A DNA stretch of 46,299 nucleotides from JAQVEB01 sp028698105 (GTDB taxonomy: Bacteria; Bacteroidota; Bacteroidia; Bacteroidales; Dysgonomonadaceae), in NCBI GenBank assembly GCA_964293155.1, contig CAXYYA010000030.1, positions 1 through 46,299 on the forward strand. Reading direction: 5' to 3'. The translations under genes and the position numbers were made by a program. Below are positions 39,193 through 46,299 of the stretch, piece by piece; position 1 is the first letter of the stretch, and each line of letters starts with the position of its first letter. Under the pieces are notes generated by a model. It was not told where the DNA came from and ran no database searches. It saw only the letters and a program-made list of their open reading frames with translations.

Positions 39193-42100
39193 TTCCACAA
39201 TGGCGATTTCTTCTTCGGTTAATCCGTAGAGCTGGTACACCATTTGGTCTATTTCGCGGTCGGTTTGGGCGATTTGTTGTTGAATGGCCTGCGCTTTTTG
39301 CTGTTCTTCGGCGAAATAGGTTTCCCATTCCGATTCCTGACTGAGCGACAGGCTGATTTTTGCTTTTTTCAACTCTTTCACAAACTCACCGAAGGTAAGT
39401 TGATGCCAGTTTTGCAGTTTGCCCGAAAAACTTTCCACCCCGAAACGACGGCTCATTAACCGGATAAATTTTCCCGACAGTTCCTGCACTTCTTTGTTAA
39501 GAGAAAGCATTTGGTCGGCTTTCTCTGAAATAACAATATAATCTTTTGGTATTTCAGTTAAGGGAAAAGGTTCTAAATACTTTGTCTTGAATCTAAAATA
39601 TCCTCCTCTTAATTCTGAACTTGTATTTTTAAGAAAGAACCAACATAACTTAGAATTTAAGATTGCCAAAAAATATTTATAATAGTTTTTATATTTATCT
39701 TTAAGAATAAGAGCATAGGTTGTGTCATTATAAAAATAATTACCCTCTGAATCAAGCCACATACTGCTCCCATAACAAACGTCTGGAGTTAAAATTTTTA
39801 CTATCTGTTGATTTTGAATATTTCTAAAATTCCATAATGAATACCAATACTGATAAACCATAGACTTGCTCCCTCTATTTTCTAAGCGACTTTTTATTTG
39901 TTGAAAATAATCATAACATACAGGATATTTGGTTCTTAAAGTTTCTTCCTTTAGTAGTTTTGTTACCCCTTCATCTAAAATATATGGATATATTATTGAT
40001 AAATTTGAGTCTTTAAAGAAATATTTATTTACATCTTTACCATTTGCTAAAGTCTTTACTAATTCTTTTTCAATAAGAATATTCTTTTCGAGAATTTTGT
40101 TAAATCCTTCTATGAAATTACCGTTTATTTTAGTATCGTAAAGATAAAATGCATTGTTATCACCTGAAACAATACCTTGAAAAACTCCTTTAAAGAAACT
40201 GTTAATTGTGAACTTATTCTTTTTTAATTTAGACAAAATAAGTTCAGATTCATCATTACTAAAACTCCATTTGCTGTCTGTCAATTCATCATATCTTTTT
40301 TCTGAAAAAATAACATTATCAATTATCGATTTAGGAATGACGTTTGCAAAATTTATATGATTGTTTTCATTACTCAAAGTTATGATACAGGTATATGTGG
40401 AAGCATCAGAAAAAACTATTTCAGAACCAAAATGTACTATAGAGTTTAAAGCTCTATTTCTGAACAAATATTCTCTGATTCCTTTTCCAAAATCACTTGT
40501 TAAAAAATTATGAGGAAGTATGAACGAGACTAAACCATTACTTTTAATCAAAGAGAATGCTTTCTCCATAAACAAAACATAAATATCAAATCTTCCTGTA
40601 GCGGAGTTGTATTTGCTTTCATAATGTTTTGATTGAATTTCAAAATTTTCCCTTAATCCTTGTACTCTAAGATACGGCGGATTTCCAATCACCACATCAA
40701 ATCCGCCCCGGGCAAAGATATGCGGAAATTCCTGCTGCCAGTTGAATGCTTTGTCGCCCGCCACATCGGGATCTTCGATAAGCGAGTTCCCGCACTTGAT
40801 GTTGTTGTTTAAATCGTTCAATTTCCGTCGCGGGCGGGCGGTGCGCAGCCAAAGCGAGAGTTTGGCAATTTCTACGCTTTCTTCGTTCAAATCCACGCCA
40901 AACAGGTTGTTTTCGAGAATACTCACTTCCACATCTTCAAATACAAGCCCAAATCCGGTAAGTTTTGCTTTTAACTCATCTATATAATGATGCTCGCCGA
41001 TGAGAAAATCGAGCGCCTGATTCAAAAACGCTCCGGAACCGCACGCGGGATCGCAAATAGTCAAGTGCAAGAGCCATTCGCGATAGGCTTCAAGCTTATC
41101 CAGCAACGGTTTTTTGGTGGTTATGTTTCGTTTGCGTTCGCCCAGATAATCTTCCTCAACAATGCCCAAATCCTGTTTCTTTTCGTCGCACAACTTGCCC
41201 ACGGTGTTTTCAACAATGTATTTGGTGATGTATTTGGGCGTGTAGTAAACGCCGTCTTTCTTGCGCTTGGTTTTGTTTTTATCCACGGCGCGGCCTTCGA
41301 TGCGGGCTTTCACTTCATCAATCTCGTTGAGCGAATTTTCGAAAATATGCCCAAGAATGTTCACATCCACTTCGCTCACATAATTATATTCCGAAAGTTT
41401 AAGCGTGTGTTGGTGCAGCACATCGTCATCAATAACAATGGCGTCGAGCAGCGCGTCGGGTTTGAACAGTCCGCCATTGTAAGCGAAAACATCGTCCTTT
41501 TGCCCTTTAAACCCCGTGTTCATGTATTCGAAATATTTTTTGAAACGGCTGTAGAGCGGCGTGTACGCGTCCAATTCTTTCAATTGTTCCCATTGATTCA
41601 GGATTTTTCGCATGGAGTTGGGTGGCAGCAGGTTGCGGTCTTCGGCAAAAAAGATAAACAGAAAGCGATCGAGCAGTTTTTGTGATTTCTTGAATAGTTC
41701 CAGTTCATCAAACTGCACATTATTATCTACCATGTTGCGAAACAATTCCTGCTTGAACCGGGAATAGTCTTTGTACAACTCTTTGGTTACCTTGTCTTCT
41801 TCGCTGATGGATGCTGTTTTTATTTTCAGCGGAAGGTCGGTACGTATGTTTTCGTAAGCCAGACAAACCCACAGCGAGGCGAATTCTTCTTCTGTGAGTG
41901 TAAACAGGTTGAATTCGATGTGTTCCACTGCGTTATCAATATAAAAACGCAGTTTTTCGAAATTGGATATGATGACATACGTACACCCGGGTTGATTGTT
42001 TTTGTAGCCGAACGCCTGTGTTTCTATTTTGTCGAGATCGGTAGTTTCGGTTCCTTTGAGTTCGATGACGGCTTTTACGTTTCCGTTCACGATGATGGCG

Positions 42101-42366
42101 CCGTCGGCTTTCTTGCTGTCTTTCACGTTTTTATACTCGGTGGTCAGGTTGTAATTTCCGGTGGGATTGAGTGTGTAGCCCAGCACGCGCACGAACAGAT
42201 CGCGCAAGAAACCTTCCTGATACTGTGCTTCCTTACTGCTGCGGATGTTTTCCTGGACGGCGGCGTTGTGGAAAGTGGTTTTATACATGCCGTAGGCAGC
42301 TTGCACCTGTTCGCGGTTCAGGGCACGAAGGTATTTATCGAGTACGGTTTGTTGGAAGAATGCCAT
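39181..42366 (-). CDS. Type IIG restriction-modification enzyme (Eco57I-type, N6-adenine methyltransferase plus endonuclease)
   Basis: 1061 residues from ATG 42366 (MAFFQQTVLDKYL). An upstream start adds 14 residues. The N-terminal endonuclease (about 1-200) has a PD-(D/E)xK pattern with D88 and IELK (E102, K104). The methyltransferase part has motif I DPACGSGAFLNQAL (about 438-451) and motif IV NPPY (about 563). A C-terminal target-recognition region (about 620-980) is AT-rich in codons. A final helical part (about 990-1061) is rich in Gln and Glu. Type IIG enzymes cut near their site and methylate one strand, acting alone. No partner hsdS gene or separate endonuclease is needed. The recognition sequence is unknown. 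The 126-bp repeat overlaps its 3' end. Confidence 0.9.
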   Translation of the reverse strand: MAFFQQTVLDKYLRALNREQVQAAYGMYKTTFHNAAVQENIRSSKEAQYQEGFLRDLFVRVLGYTLNPTGNYNLTTEYKNVKDSKKADGAIIVNGNVKAVIELKGTETTDLDKIETQAFGYKNNQPGCTYVIISNFEKLRFYIDNAVEHIEFNLFTLTEEEFASLWVCLAYENIRTDLPLKIKTASISEEDKVTKELYKDYSRFKQELFRNMVDNNVQFDELELFKKSQKLLDRFLFIFFAEDRNLLPPNSMRKILNQWEQLKELDAYTPLYSRFKKYFEYMNTGFKGQKDDVFAYNGGLFKPDALLDAIVIDDDVLHQHTLKLSEYNYVSEVDVNILGHIFENSLNEIDEVKARIEGRAVDKNKTKRKKDGVYYTPKYITKYIVENTVGKLCDEKKQDLGIVEEDYLGERKRNITTKKPLLDKLEAYREWLLHLTICDPACGSGAFLNQALDFLIGEHHYIDELKAKLTGFGLVFEDVEVSILENNLFGVDLNEESVEIAKLSLWLRTARPRRKLNDLNNNIKCGNSLIEDPDVAGDKAFNWQQEFPHIFARGGFDVVIGNPPYLRVQGLRENFEIQSKHYESKYNSATGRFDIYVLFMEKAFSLIKSNGLVSFILPHNFLTSDFGKGIREYLFRNRALNSIVHFGSEIVFSDASTYTCIITLSNENNHINFANVIPKSIIDNVIFSEKRYDELTDSKWSFSNDESELILSKLKKNKFTINSFFKGVFQGIVSGDNNAFYLYDTKINGNFIEGFNKILEKNILIEKELVKTLANGKDVNKYFFKDSNLSIIYPYILDEGVTKLLKEETLRTKYPVCYDYFQQIKSRLENRGSKSMVYQYWYSLWNFRNIQNQQIVKILTPDVCYGSSMWLDSEGNYFYNDTTYALILKDKYKNYYKYFLAILNSKLCWFFLKNTSSELRGGYFRFKTKYLEPFPLTEIPKDYIVISEKADQMLSLNKEVQELSGKFIRLMSRRFGVESFSGKLQNWHQLTFGEFVKELKKAKISLSLSQESEWETYFAEEQQKAQAIQQQIAQTDREIDQMVYQLYGLTEEEIAIVEELL

Positions 42367-42436
42367 AAAATGGTTGTTTAAGAGTTGGTGCAAATATACA
42401 AAAACCAATTCTTAAATAACTATATGTGCGAGCGGA

Positions 42437-42751
42437 TTTTGCAAATTTGCAAAAGCCACTCCGATTTTTAGGGAACGGGTTTTGCACAGCTGCAAAGGTC
42501 ACTTTTTTTTTCCTGAACCGGGTTTTGCACGGCTGCAAAGGTCACTTTTTTTTCCTGAACCGGGTTTTGCACGTGTGCAAAACCAGGAATTTGCCCCATT
42601 TTTAACATTTTTTACTCTTCTAAGGTAATATCAGGAGAAAAAAGCGGATGAAAAATGCTTGCAAATGGCGAAGAATACGTCAAAAGTGGGTTTTGCACGG
42701 TTGCAAAACCCACTTTTATTTTTTGAACCGACCTTTGCACGTTTGCAAAAG
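42437..42751. repeat. Phased array of TTTTGCAnnnnTGCAAAA palindromes
   Basis: Six palindromes of the TTTTGCAC/TGCAAAA type sit at 42437, 42480, 42523, 42565, 42691 and 42733. Spacings are 43, 43, 42, 126 and 42 bp, that is one to three times about 42 bp, or four helical turns. The fifth (42691) extends into a 16-bp-arm hairpin (AAAAGTGGGTTTTGCA with its complement) followed by TTTTATTTTTT. Linkers share CCTGAACC and runs of T. A short TGCTTGCAAA at about 42656 may be a worn unit. It lies in the 730-bp gap between the RM gene and leuA. Confidence 0.8.
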
Positions 42752-42871
42752 TCGTTATCAGGCTGTTTTTTGTTAAGGTACGTTTTTCAATGTCGTTTTG
42801 TTAAAATTGAAGCCGTAAGCGGTTTAAAAATATCAGAATGCAATTTTTTTTGAATAAAATCTAAGAAAAGT

Positions 42872-42902
42872 TTTGTTGTTTGATTTTTTTACTTTTACTT
42901 TG
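42872..42902 (+). promoter_or_regulatory. Promoter of the leu leader
   Basis: TTTG at 42872-42875, 19-bp spacer, TTACTTTG at 42895-42902 (7 of 8 matches to TAnnTTTG). Transcription would start near 42909, a dozen bases before the leader ATG. Confidence 0.6.
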
Positions 42903-42920
42903 CAAACAAATTCGTACACA

Positions 42921-42986
42921 ATGCATCATAATCATATTGATATTCTAGTCATTTCTATTCTGCTTCTGGATAACTTCGGAGGGTGA
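42921..42986 (+). CDS. Leucine-operon leader peptide
   Basis: A 21-residue peptide MHHNHIDILVISILLLDNFG plus a final Gly. Of residues 6-16, five are Ile, four Leu and one Val, including three consecutive Leu codons (CTG CTT CTG). It is followed by an antiterminator-terminator pair and by leuA, so it reads as the sensor peptide of an attenuator. A ribosome stalled at the branched-chain codons lets the antiterminator form. The short open frame is not conserved-protein-like, and its role is as a translated sensor. Confidence 0.8.
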   Translation: MHHNHIDILVISILLLDNFGG

Positions 42987-43066
42987 GACCGGCATATCAA
43001 TATAAAATCAACGAACGATTAAAAAATAAAGATAACCTTTCTCACCGTGTGGGAAAGGTTTTTTTC
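42982..43066 (+). promoter_or_regulatory. Antiterminator and attenuator of the leu operon
   Basis: GGTGAGA (42982-42988), overlapping the leader stop codon, is complementary to TCTCACC (43040-43046), the left arm of the terminator. A ribosome finishing the leader covers GGTGAGA, so the terminator forms. A ribosome stalled on Leu, Ile or Val codons leaves it free to pair, and transcription continues. All pieces are in order: leader ORF, antiterminator, terminator, leuA. Confidence 0.75.
43034..43066 (+). terminator. Attenuator terminator before leuA
   Basis: AACCTTTCTCAC (43034-43045) pairs with GTGGGAAAGGTT (43049-43060), a 12-bp stem with one G-U and a CGT loop, followed by a T-run. It ends about 30 bp before the leuA start. 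Confidence 0.85.
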
Positions 43067-43096
43067 TTGTAAAAAACGAAGAAAATTTTAGGTTAT

Positions 43097-44590
43097 ATGG
43101 AAAGAATTTATGTTTTCGACACCACGTTGCGCGACGGAGAACAGGTTCCCGGATGTCAGTTGAACACCATCGAGAAAATTCAGGTGGCCAAAGCGCTGGA
43201 GTTGCTGGGCGTGGACGTGATAGAAGCCGGTTTTCCGATATCCAGCCCCGGAGATTTCAATTCGGTTATCGAAATTTCAAAAGCCGTTACGTGGCCGGTG
43301 ATCTGCGCGTTGACACGCGCCGTTGAAAAAGACATTGAAGTGGCTGCCGAATCGCTCAAATACGCCAAACGGAAACGCATTCACACCGGAATAGGCACAT
43401 CCGATGTTCACATCAAACACAAATTTAACTCCAACCGCGAAGAGATTATCGAACGTGCCGTAAAAGCCGTGAAATATGCGCGTCGTTTTGTGGACGATGT
43501 GGAATTCTACGCCGAAGACGCCGGCCGCACCGATAACGAATACCTCGCGCGTGTTGTGCAGGCCGTTGTGAACGCCGGTGCAACCGTAGTCAACATTCCC
43601 GACACTACCGGTTACTGCTTTCCGGACGTTTACGGCGCCAAAATAAAGTATCTTGTTGATAACGTGGATATGAAAAACGCCATTCTTTCCACGCATTGCC
43701 ATCAGGATTTGGGAATGGCCACTGCCAATACCCTTTCGGGAGTGCTCAACGGAGCCCGTCAGGTGGAAGTAACCATCAACGGGATTGGCGAACGTGCCGG
43801 AAACACGTCGCTCGAAGAAGTGGTGATGGCGCTCAAAAGCCACAAAGACCTCGGATACGACACCAACATCAACACCACCAAAATATATTCCACCAGCCGG
43901 CTTGTTTCTGCATTGATGAATATGCCTGTGCAGCCGAACAAAGCCATCGTGGGGCGCAACGCTTTCGCGCATTCATCGGGAATCCATCAGGATGGTGTGC
44001 TGAAAAATGTGGAAACGTACGAAATTATTGACCCGAAAGATGTGGGAATTGATGAAAATGCCATCGTACTCACGGCACGCAGCGGCCGCGCAGCGCTGAA
44101 AAACCGGTTAACGCTGCTGGGCGTTAACCTCGAAAACGGCGAACTGGACGAAGTGTATCAAAAATTCCTTGCACTGGCCGATAAGAAAAAAGACATCAAA
44201 GACGATGATATTCTGATGCTCGTCGGTAAGGAATCCAAACTTCACCGCATCAAGATTGATTATCTGCAAGTTACCTGCGGCGTGGGTTTGCGGAATGTGG
44301 CCAGCATCGGGTTGAATATCGCCGGCGAGCATTTCGAAGCGTCCGCTACCGGAAACGGCCCTGTGGATGCGGCTATCAAAGCAGTAAAAGAAATTATCCG
44401 CCGCGAAACGGTGATCCAGGAGTTTCTCATTCAGGCTATCAACCGCGGCAGCGACGATGTGGGCAAGGTGCACATGCAGGTGGAACACAACGGAATGCTG
44501 TATTACGGTTTCTCCGCCAATACCGACATCGTTTCGGCATCGGTGGAAGCGTTTATTGATGCGGTGAATAAGTTTGTGGACACCCCCTAA
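43097..44590 (+). CDS. leuA: 2-isopropylmalate synthase
   Basis: 497 residues. It condenses acetyl-CoA and 2-ketoisovalerate to 2-isopropylmalate, the first committed step of leucine synthesis. The TIM-barrel motif FDTTLRDGEQVPGCQLN at the start binds the metal, and STHCHQDLGMA (near residue 200) carries the two His ligands. NGIGERAGNTSLEEVVMAL is conserved. The C-terminal LeuA dimerisation/regulatory domain (about 370-497) marks leucine feedback control. The stop codon lies within a C-rich intergenic repeat (CACCCCCTAAATCCCC). It is first in the leu operon and controlled by the attenuator. A related methylthioalkylmalate or citramalate synthase role cannot be excluded by eye. Confidence 0.93.
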   Translation: MERIYVFDTTLRDGEQVPGCQLNTIEKIQVAKALELLGVDVIEAGFPISSPGDFNSVIEISKAVTWPVICALTRAVEKDIEVAAESLKYAKRKRIHTGIGTSDVHIKHKFNSNREEIIERAVKAVKYARRFVDDVEFYAEDAGRTDNEYLARVVQAVVNAGATVVNIPDTTGYCFPDVYGAKIKYLVDNVDMKNAILSTHCHQDLGMATANTLSGVLNGARQVEVTINGIGERAGNTSLEEVVMALKSHKDLGYDTNINTTKIYSTSRLVSALMNMPVQPNKAIVGRNAFAHSSGIHQDGVLKNVETYEIIDPKDVGIDENAIVLTARSGRAALKNRLTLLGVNLENGELDEVYQKFLALADKKKDIKDDDILMLVGKESKLHRIKIDYLQVTCGVGLRNVASIGLNIAGEHFEASATGNGPVDAAIKAVKEIIRRETVIQEFLIQAINRGSDDVGKVHMQVEHNGMLYYGFSANTDIVSASVEAFIDAVNKFVDTP

Positions 44591-44617
44591 ATCCCCTCCG
44601 ATCTCCCCAAGGGGAGG
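44582..44617. repeat. C/G-rich intergenic palindrome after leuA
   Basis: ACCCCCTAAATCCCCTCC and the hairpin CTCCCC-AA-GGGGAG are of the type common between genes in Bacteroidota. It overlaps the leuA stop codon and is related to the sequence inside leuC at 44698-44757. Confidence 0.6.
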
Positions 44618-44661
44618 TAATTGAGGGAAATAATTCAGCAATAATCACAAAATACATAGAA

Positions 44662-46137
44662 ATGCAAAATAACTCAAGTAGTGTAAATCAAGGCGACCTC
44701 TCCCCCTCCGGGGGAGTTGGAGGGGGTTCTCTCCAAGCTCCAAAGGGAAAAAAGGGGGCCTTATTCGATAAAATCTGGGACGCGCACGTGGTTACCACTG
44801 TCAAAGACGGCCCAACACAATTGTACATTGATCGCCATTTGGTGCACGAAGTGACAAGTCCGCAGGCATTTGCGGGATTGCGCGCACGCGGATTGAACGT
44901 TTTTCGTCCCGGGCAAACCACGCTCACAGCCGATCACAACATCCCCACGATGGGACAGGATAAACCCATTCGCGACGAAATTTCGCGTTTTCAGGTGGAT
45001 ACGCTGGCCAAAAACGCGAAGGAATTCGGCCTGACGTATTACGGATTGAATAATCCCAAAAACGGTATCGTTCACGTAATCGGCCCCGAAAACGGTTACA
45101 CGCAGCCGGGTATGACCATCGTGTGCGGCGACAGCCACACATCCACCCACGGGGCATTCGGAGCCATTGCCTTCGGCATCGGGACGAGCGAGGTGGAAAT
45201 GGTGTTGTCGTCGCAATGCATCCTGCAAACCCGTCCGAAAACCATGCGCATCAATTTCGAAGGGAAATTGAACGAAGGTGTAAGTGCAAAAGATATGGCG
45301 TTGTACATGATCTGGCAACTCACCACCGGCGGCGCCACAGGTTATTTTGTGGAATATGCGGGTGAAGCCGTGCGCAATCTCACCATGGAAGAACGCATGA
45401 CCCTCTGCAACCTGAGCATCGAAATGGGTGCCCGCGGTGGGTTGGTGGCTCCCGATGAAACGACGTTCAATTACGTGAAAGGTCGCGAATTCGCGCCGAA
45501 AGGCGAAAAATGGGACGAAGCGCTGACTTACTGGAAAACATTGAAATCGGATGCAGATGCGGTTTTCGATAAGGAGATCACGTTTAACGCATCGGAAATA
45601 AAGCCGATGGTCACTTACGGAACCAATCCCGGAATGGGAATGCCCATTGACGGAACCATCCCGGCGTTGAATGACATTGACGATGCAGGAAAGATCTCTT
45701 TTGAAAAATCGTTGAAATACATGGGCTTTGAACCCGGACAGAAATTGGAGGGAAAACCGATAGACTACGTATTTCTGGGCAGTTGCACCAACGGACGCAT
45801 CGAAGATTTCCGCGTATTCACCAACTACGTGAAAGGAAAGAAGAAAGCCGGTAGCGTAATTGCCTGGCTCGTGCCGGGAAGCTGGCAGGTGCGCAAGCAA
45901 ATCGAAGCCGAAGGCCTGGATAAAATTCTGCAGGAGGCAGGTTTCGAGTTACGCCAGCCCGGATGTTCCGCCTGTTTGGCCATGAACGACGATAAAGTTC
46001 CGTCCGGCAAATATGCGGTTTCCACATCGAACCGCAATTTCGAAGGCCGTCAGGGTCCCGGAGCGCGCACCATACTGACAAGTCCGCTGGTTGCCGCCGC
46101 TGCGGCGGTAAATGGTCGTATTACCAATCCAATTTAA
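44662..46137 (+). CDS. leuC: 3-isopropylmalate dehydratase large subunit with repeat-derived N-terminus
   Basis: 491 residues. LeuC with LeuD isomerises 2- to 3-isopropylmalate, using a [4Fe-4S] cluster. The Cys ligands are in LGSCTNGRIEDF and PGCSACLAMN (Cys-x-x-Cys). The core begins at residue 34 (LFDKIWDAHVVTTVKDGP), which is where typical Bacteroidota LeuC begins. Residues 1-33 are Gly/Ser-rich (GDLSPSGGVGGGSLQAPKGK) and are encoded by a C/G-rich palindrome (CCCCCTCCGGGGGAG and its arm GGAGGGGG), the intergenic repeat family after leuA. The extension is therefore repeat-derived. The partner leuD should follow beyond 46299 or elsewhere. Confidence 0.93.
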   Translation: MQNNSSSVNQGDLSPSGGVGGGSLQAPKGKKGALFDKIWDAHVVTTVKDGPTQLYIDRHLVHEVTSPQAFAGLRARGLNVFRPGQTTLTADHNIPTMGQDKPIRDEISRFQVDTLAKNAKEFGLTYYGLNNPKNGIVHVIGPENGYTQPGMTIVCGDSHTSTHGAFGAIAFGIGTSEVEMVLSSQCILQTRPKTMRINFEGKLNEGVSAKDMALYMIWQLTTGGATGYFVEYAGEAVRNLTMEERMTLCNLSIEMGARGGLVAPDETTFNYVKGREFAPKGEKWDEALTYWKTLKSDADAVFDKEITFNASEIKPMVTYGTNPGMGMPIDGTIPALNDIDDAGKISFEKSLKYMGFEPGQKLEGKPIDYVFLGSCTNGRIEDFRVFTNYVKGKKKAGSVIAWLVPGSWQVRKQIEAEGLDKILQEAGFELRQPGCSACLAMNDDKVPSGKYAVSTSNRNFEGRQGPGARTILTSPLVAAAAAVNGRITNPI

Positions 46138-46178
46138 CAGAACGCGAATAACGCAAAAAGCGCAAAATAAATTCGTAT

Positions 46179-46247
46179 ATGGAAAATGAAAATTCGATTT
46201 CAAAAGAAATAATAAACGTTATATTAGAGGAGTTTTACCGGGTATAA
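46179..46247 (+). pseudogene. Possible remnant of a GxxExxY-type protein
   Basis: A 22-codon frame, MENENSISKEIINVILEEFY and two more residues before the stop, resembles only the beginning of the GxxExxY family (MENE..SKEII..A.EVH). It then stops, without the GPGLLESVYE body. It could also be a chance ORF. It follows leuC where leuD would be expected. Confidence 0.3.
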
Positions 46248-46299
46248 GTAGTTTAAAATAATTATAATTATAATTGTTAAATTATTTTCATGTTTCATA

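Noticed and set aside
42335..42538. Short open frame on the minus strand before the restriction gene
   Set aside because: It is made of the palindrome repeats (repeating QNPF and CKT words) and overlaps the 5' end of the true gene. The 43/42-bp periods would break any coding repeat.
42437..42751. Possible CRISPR array in the palindrome region
   Set aside because: Spacing is regular, but the units are themselves palindromes with imperfect copies, the linkers are similar T-rich sequence and not unique spacers, and no cas genes are near.
44761..45900. Long antisense open frame opposite leuC
   Set aside because: It mirrors the codon bias of leuC, and its Phe- and His-rich translation has no family pattern.
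1..46299. tRNA or rRNA genes
   Set aside because: I looked for cloverleaf and rRNA segments in the intergenic gaps and saw none. All long gaps are repeats, promoters or leaders.

Overview
The window is a chromosomal segment from a member of the Bacteroidota, most likely order Bacteroidales. The evidence is the family content (DUF4271, TIGR02757, DUF4469 HU-like protein, DUF3244, viroplasmin RNase H), many promoters of the Bacteroidota type (-7 box TAnnTTTG), very few strong Shine-Dalgarno sites, and RF2 with the SPY form of its codon-reading motif. A Dysgonomonadaceae or Porphyromonadaceae-like genus is a guess from gene order and style only. No rRNA, tRNA or CRISPR array was seen.

Layout. 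(1) 1-20.9 kb is mostly core: a TIGR02757 protein, a small DUF5683-like envelope protein, prfB with its +1 programmed frameshift, an encapsulin-type ferritin without an encapsulin beside it, a SoxB-like metallophosphatase, an NlpC/P60-LysM lipoprotein, a HAD phosphatase, an RluA synthase, a GH5 glycosidase, an amidase, a CDF transporter, metK behind what reads as a SAM-II riboswitch, LOG, DUF4271-hemD, rnpA-yidD-tatD, RNase HI, a C1B peptidase and murF. (2) 20.9-38.7 kb is accessory. It holds three aldo-keto reductases, a SnoaL-like protein, a cyclophilin-like protein, a CMD-ABM fusion, a cupin, an O-acetyltransferase, an esterase and an AraC regulator. Together these look like a reactive-carbonyl or quinone stress regulon. 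Within it, at 25.1-31 kb, sits an AT-richer island with a MACPF lipoprotein, a DUF3244 protein, a DUF4848-like lipoprotein, a beta-barrel protein and a membrane TPR-HTH regulator. (3) 39.2-42.4 kb is a single-polypeptide Type IIG restriction-modification enzyme with an AT-rich specificity region. (4) 42.4-46.3 kb holds a phased palindrome array, then a leucine operon (leuA, leuC) controlled by a complete leader-peptide attenuator.

The most interesting regulatory findings were made by eye. They are a roughly 33-bp operator placed exactly 27 bp upstream of the -7 box in front of both the SnoaL-AKR operon and the cupin gene (and between cupin and AraC), the leucine attenuator with a pairing antiterminator segment, and the SAM-II-like aptamer before metK.

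The intergenic DNA of the accessory half is packed with palindromic repeats. Four copies of a 195-bp element share one architecture, and one of them is split by a 153-bp MITE-like insert. Two copies of a 126-bp repeat are present, one overlapping the end of the restriction gene. Another repeat family has been incorporated into the leuC N-terminus. The two genes flanking the MACPF gene both show a one-base loss in an A-run of the signal-peptide region, which may be sequencing error or phase variation.
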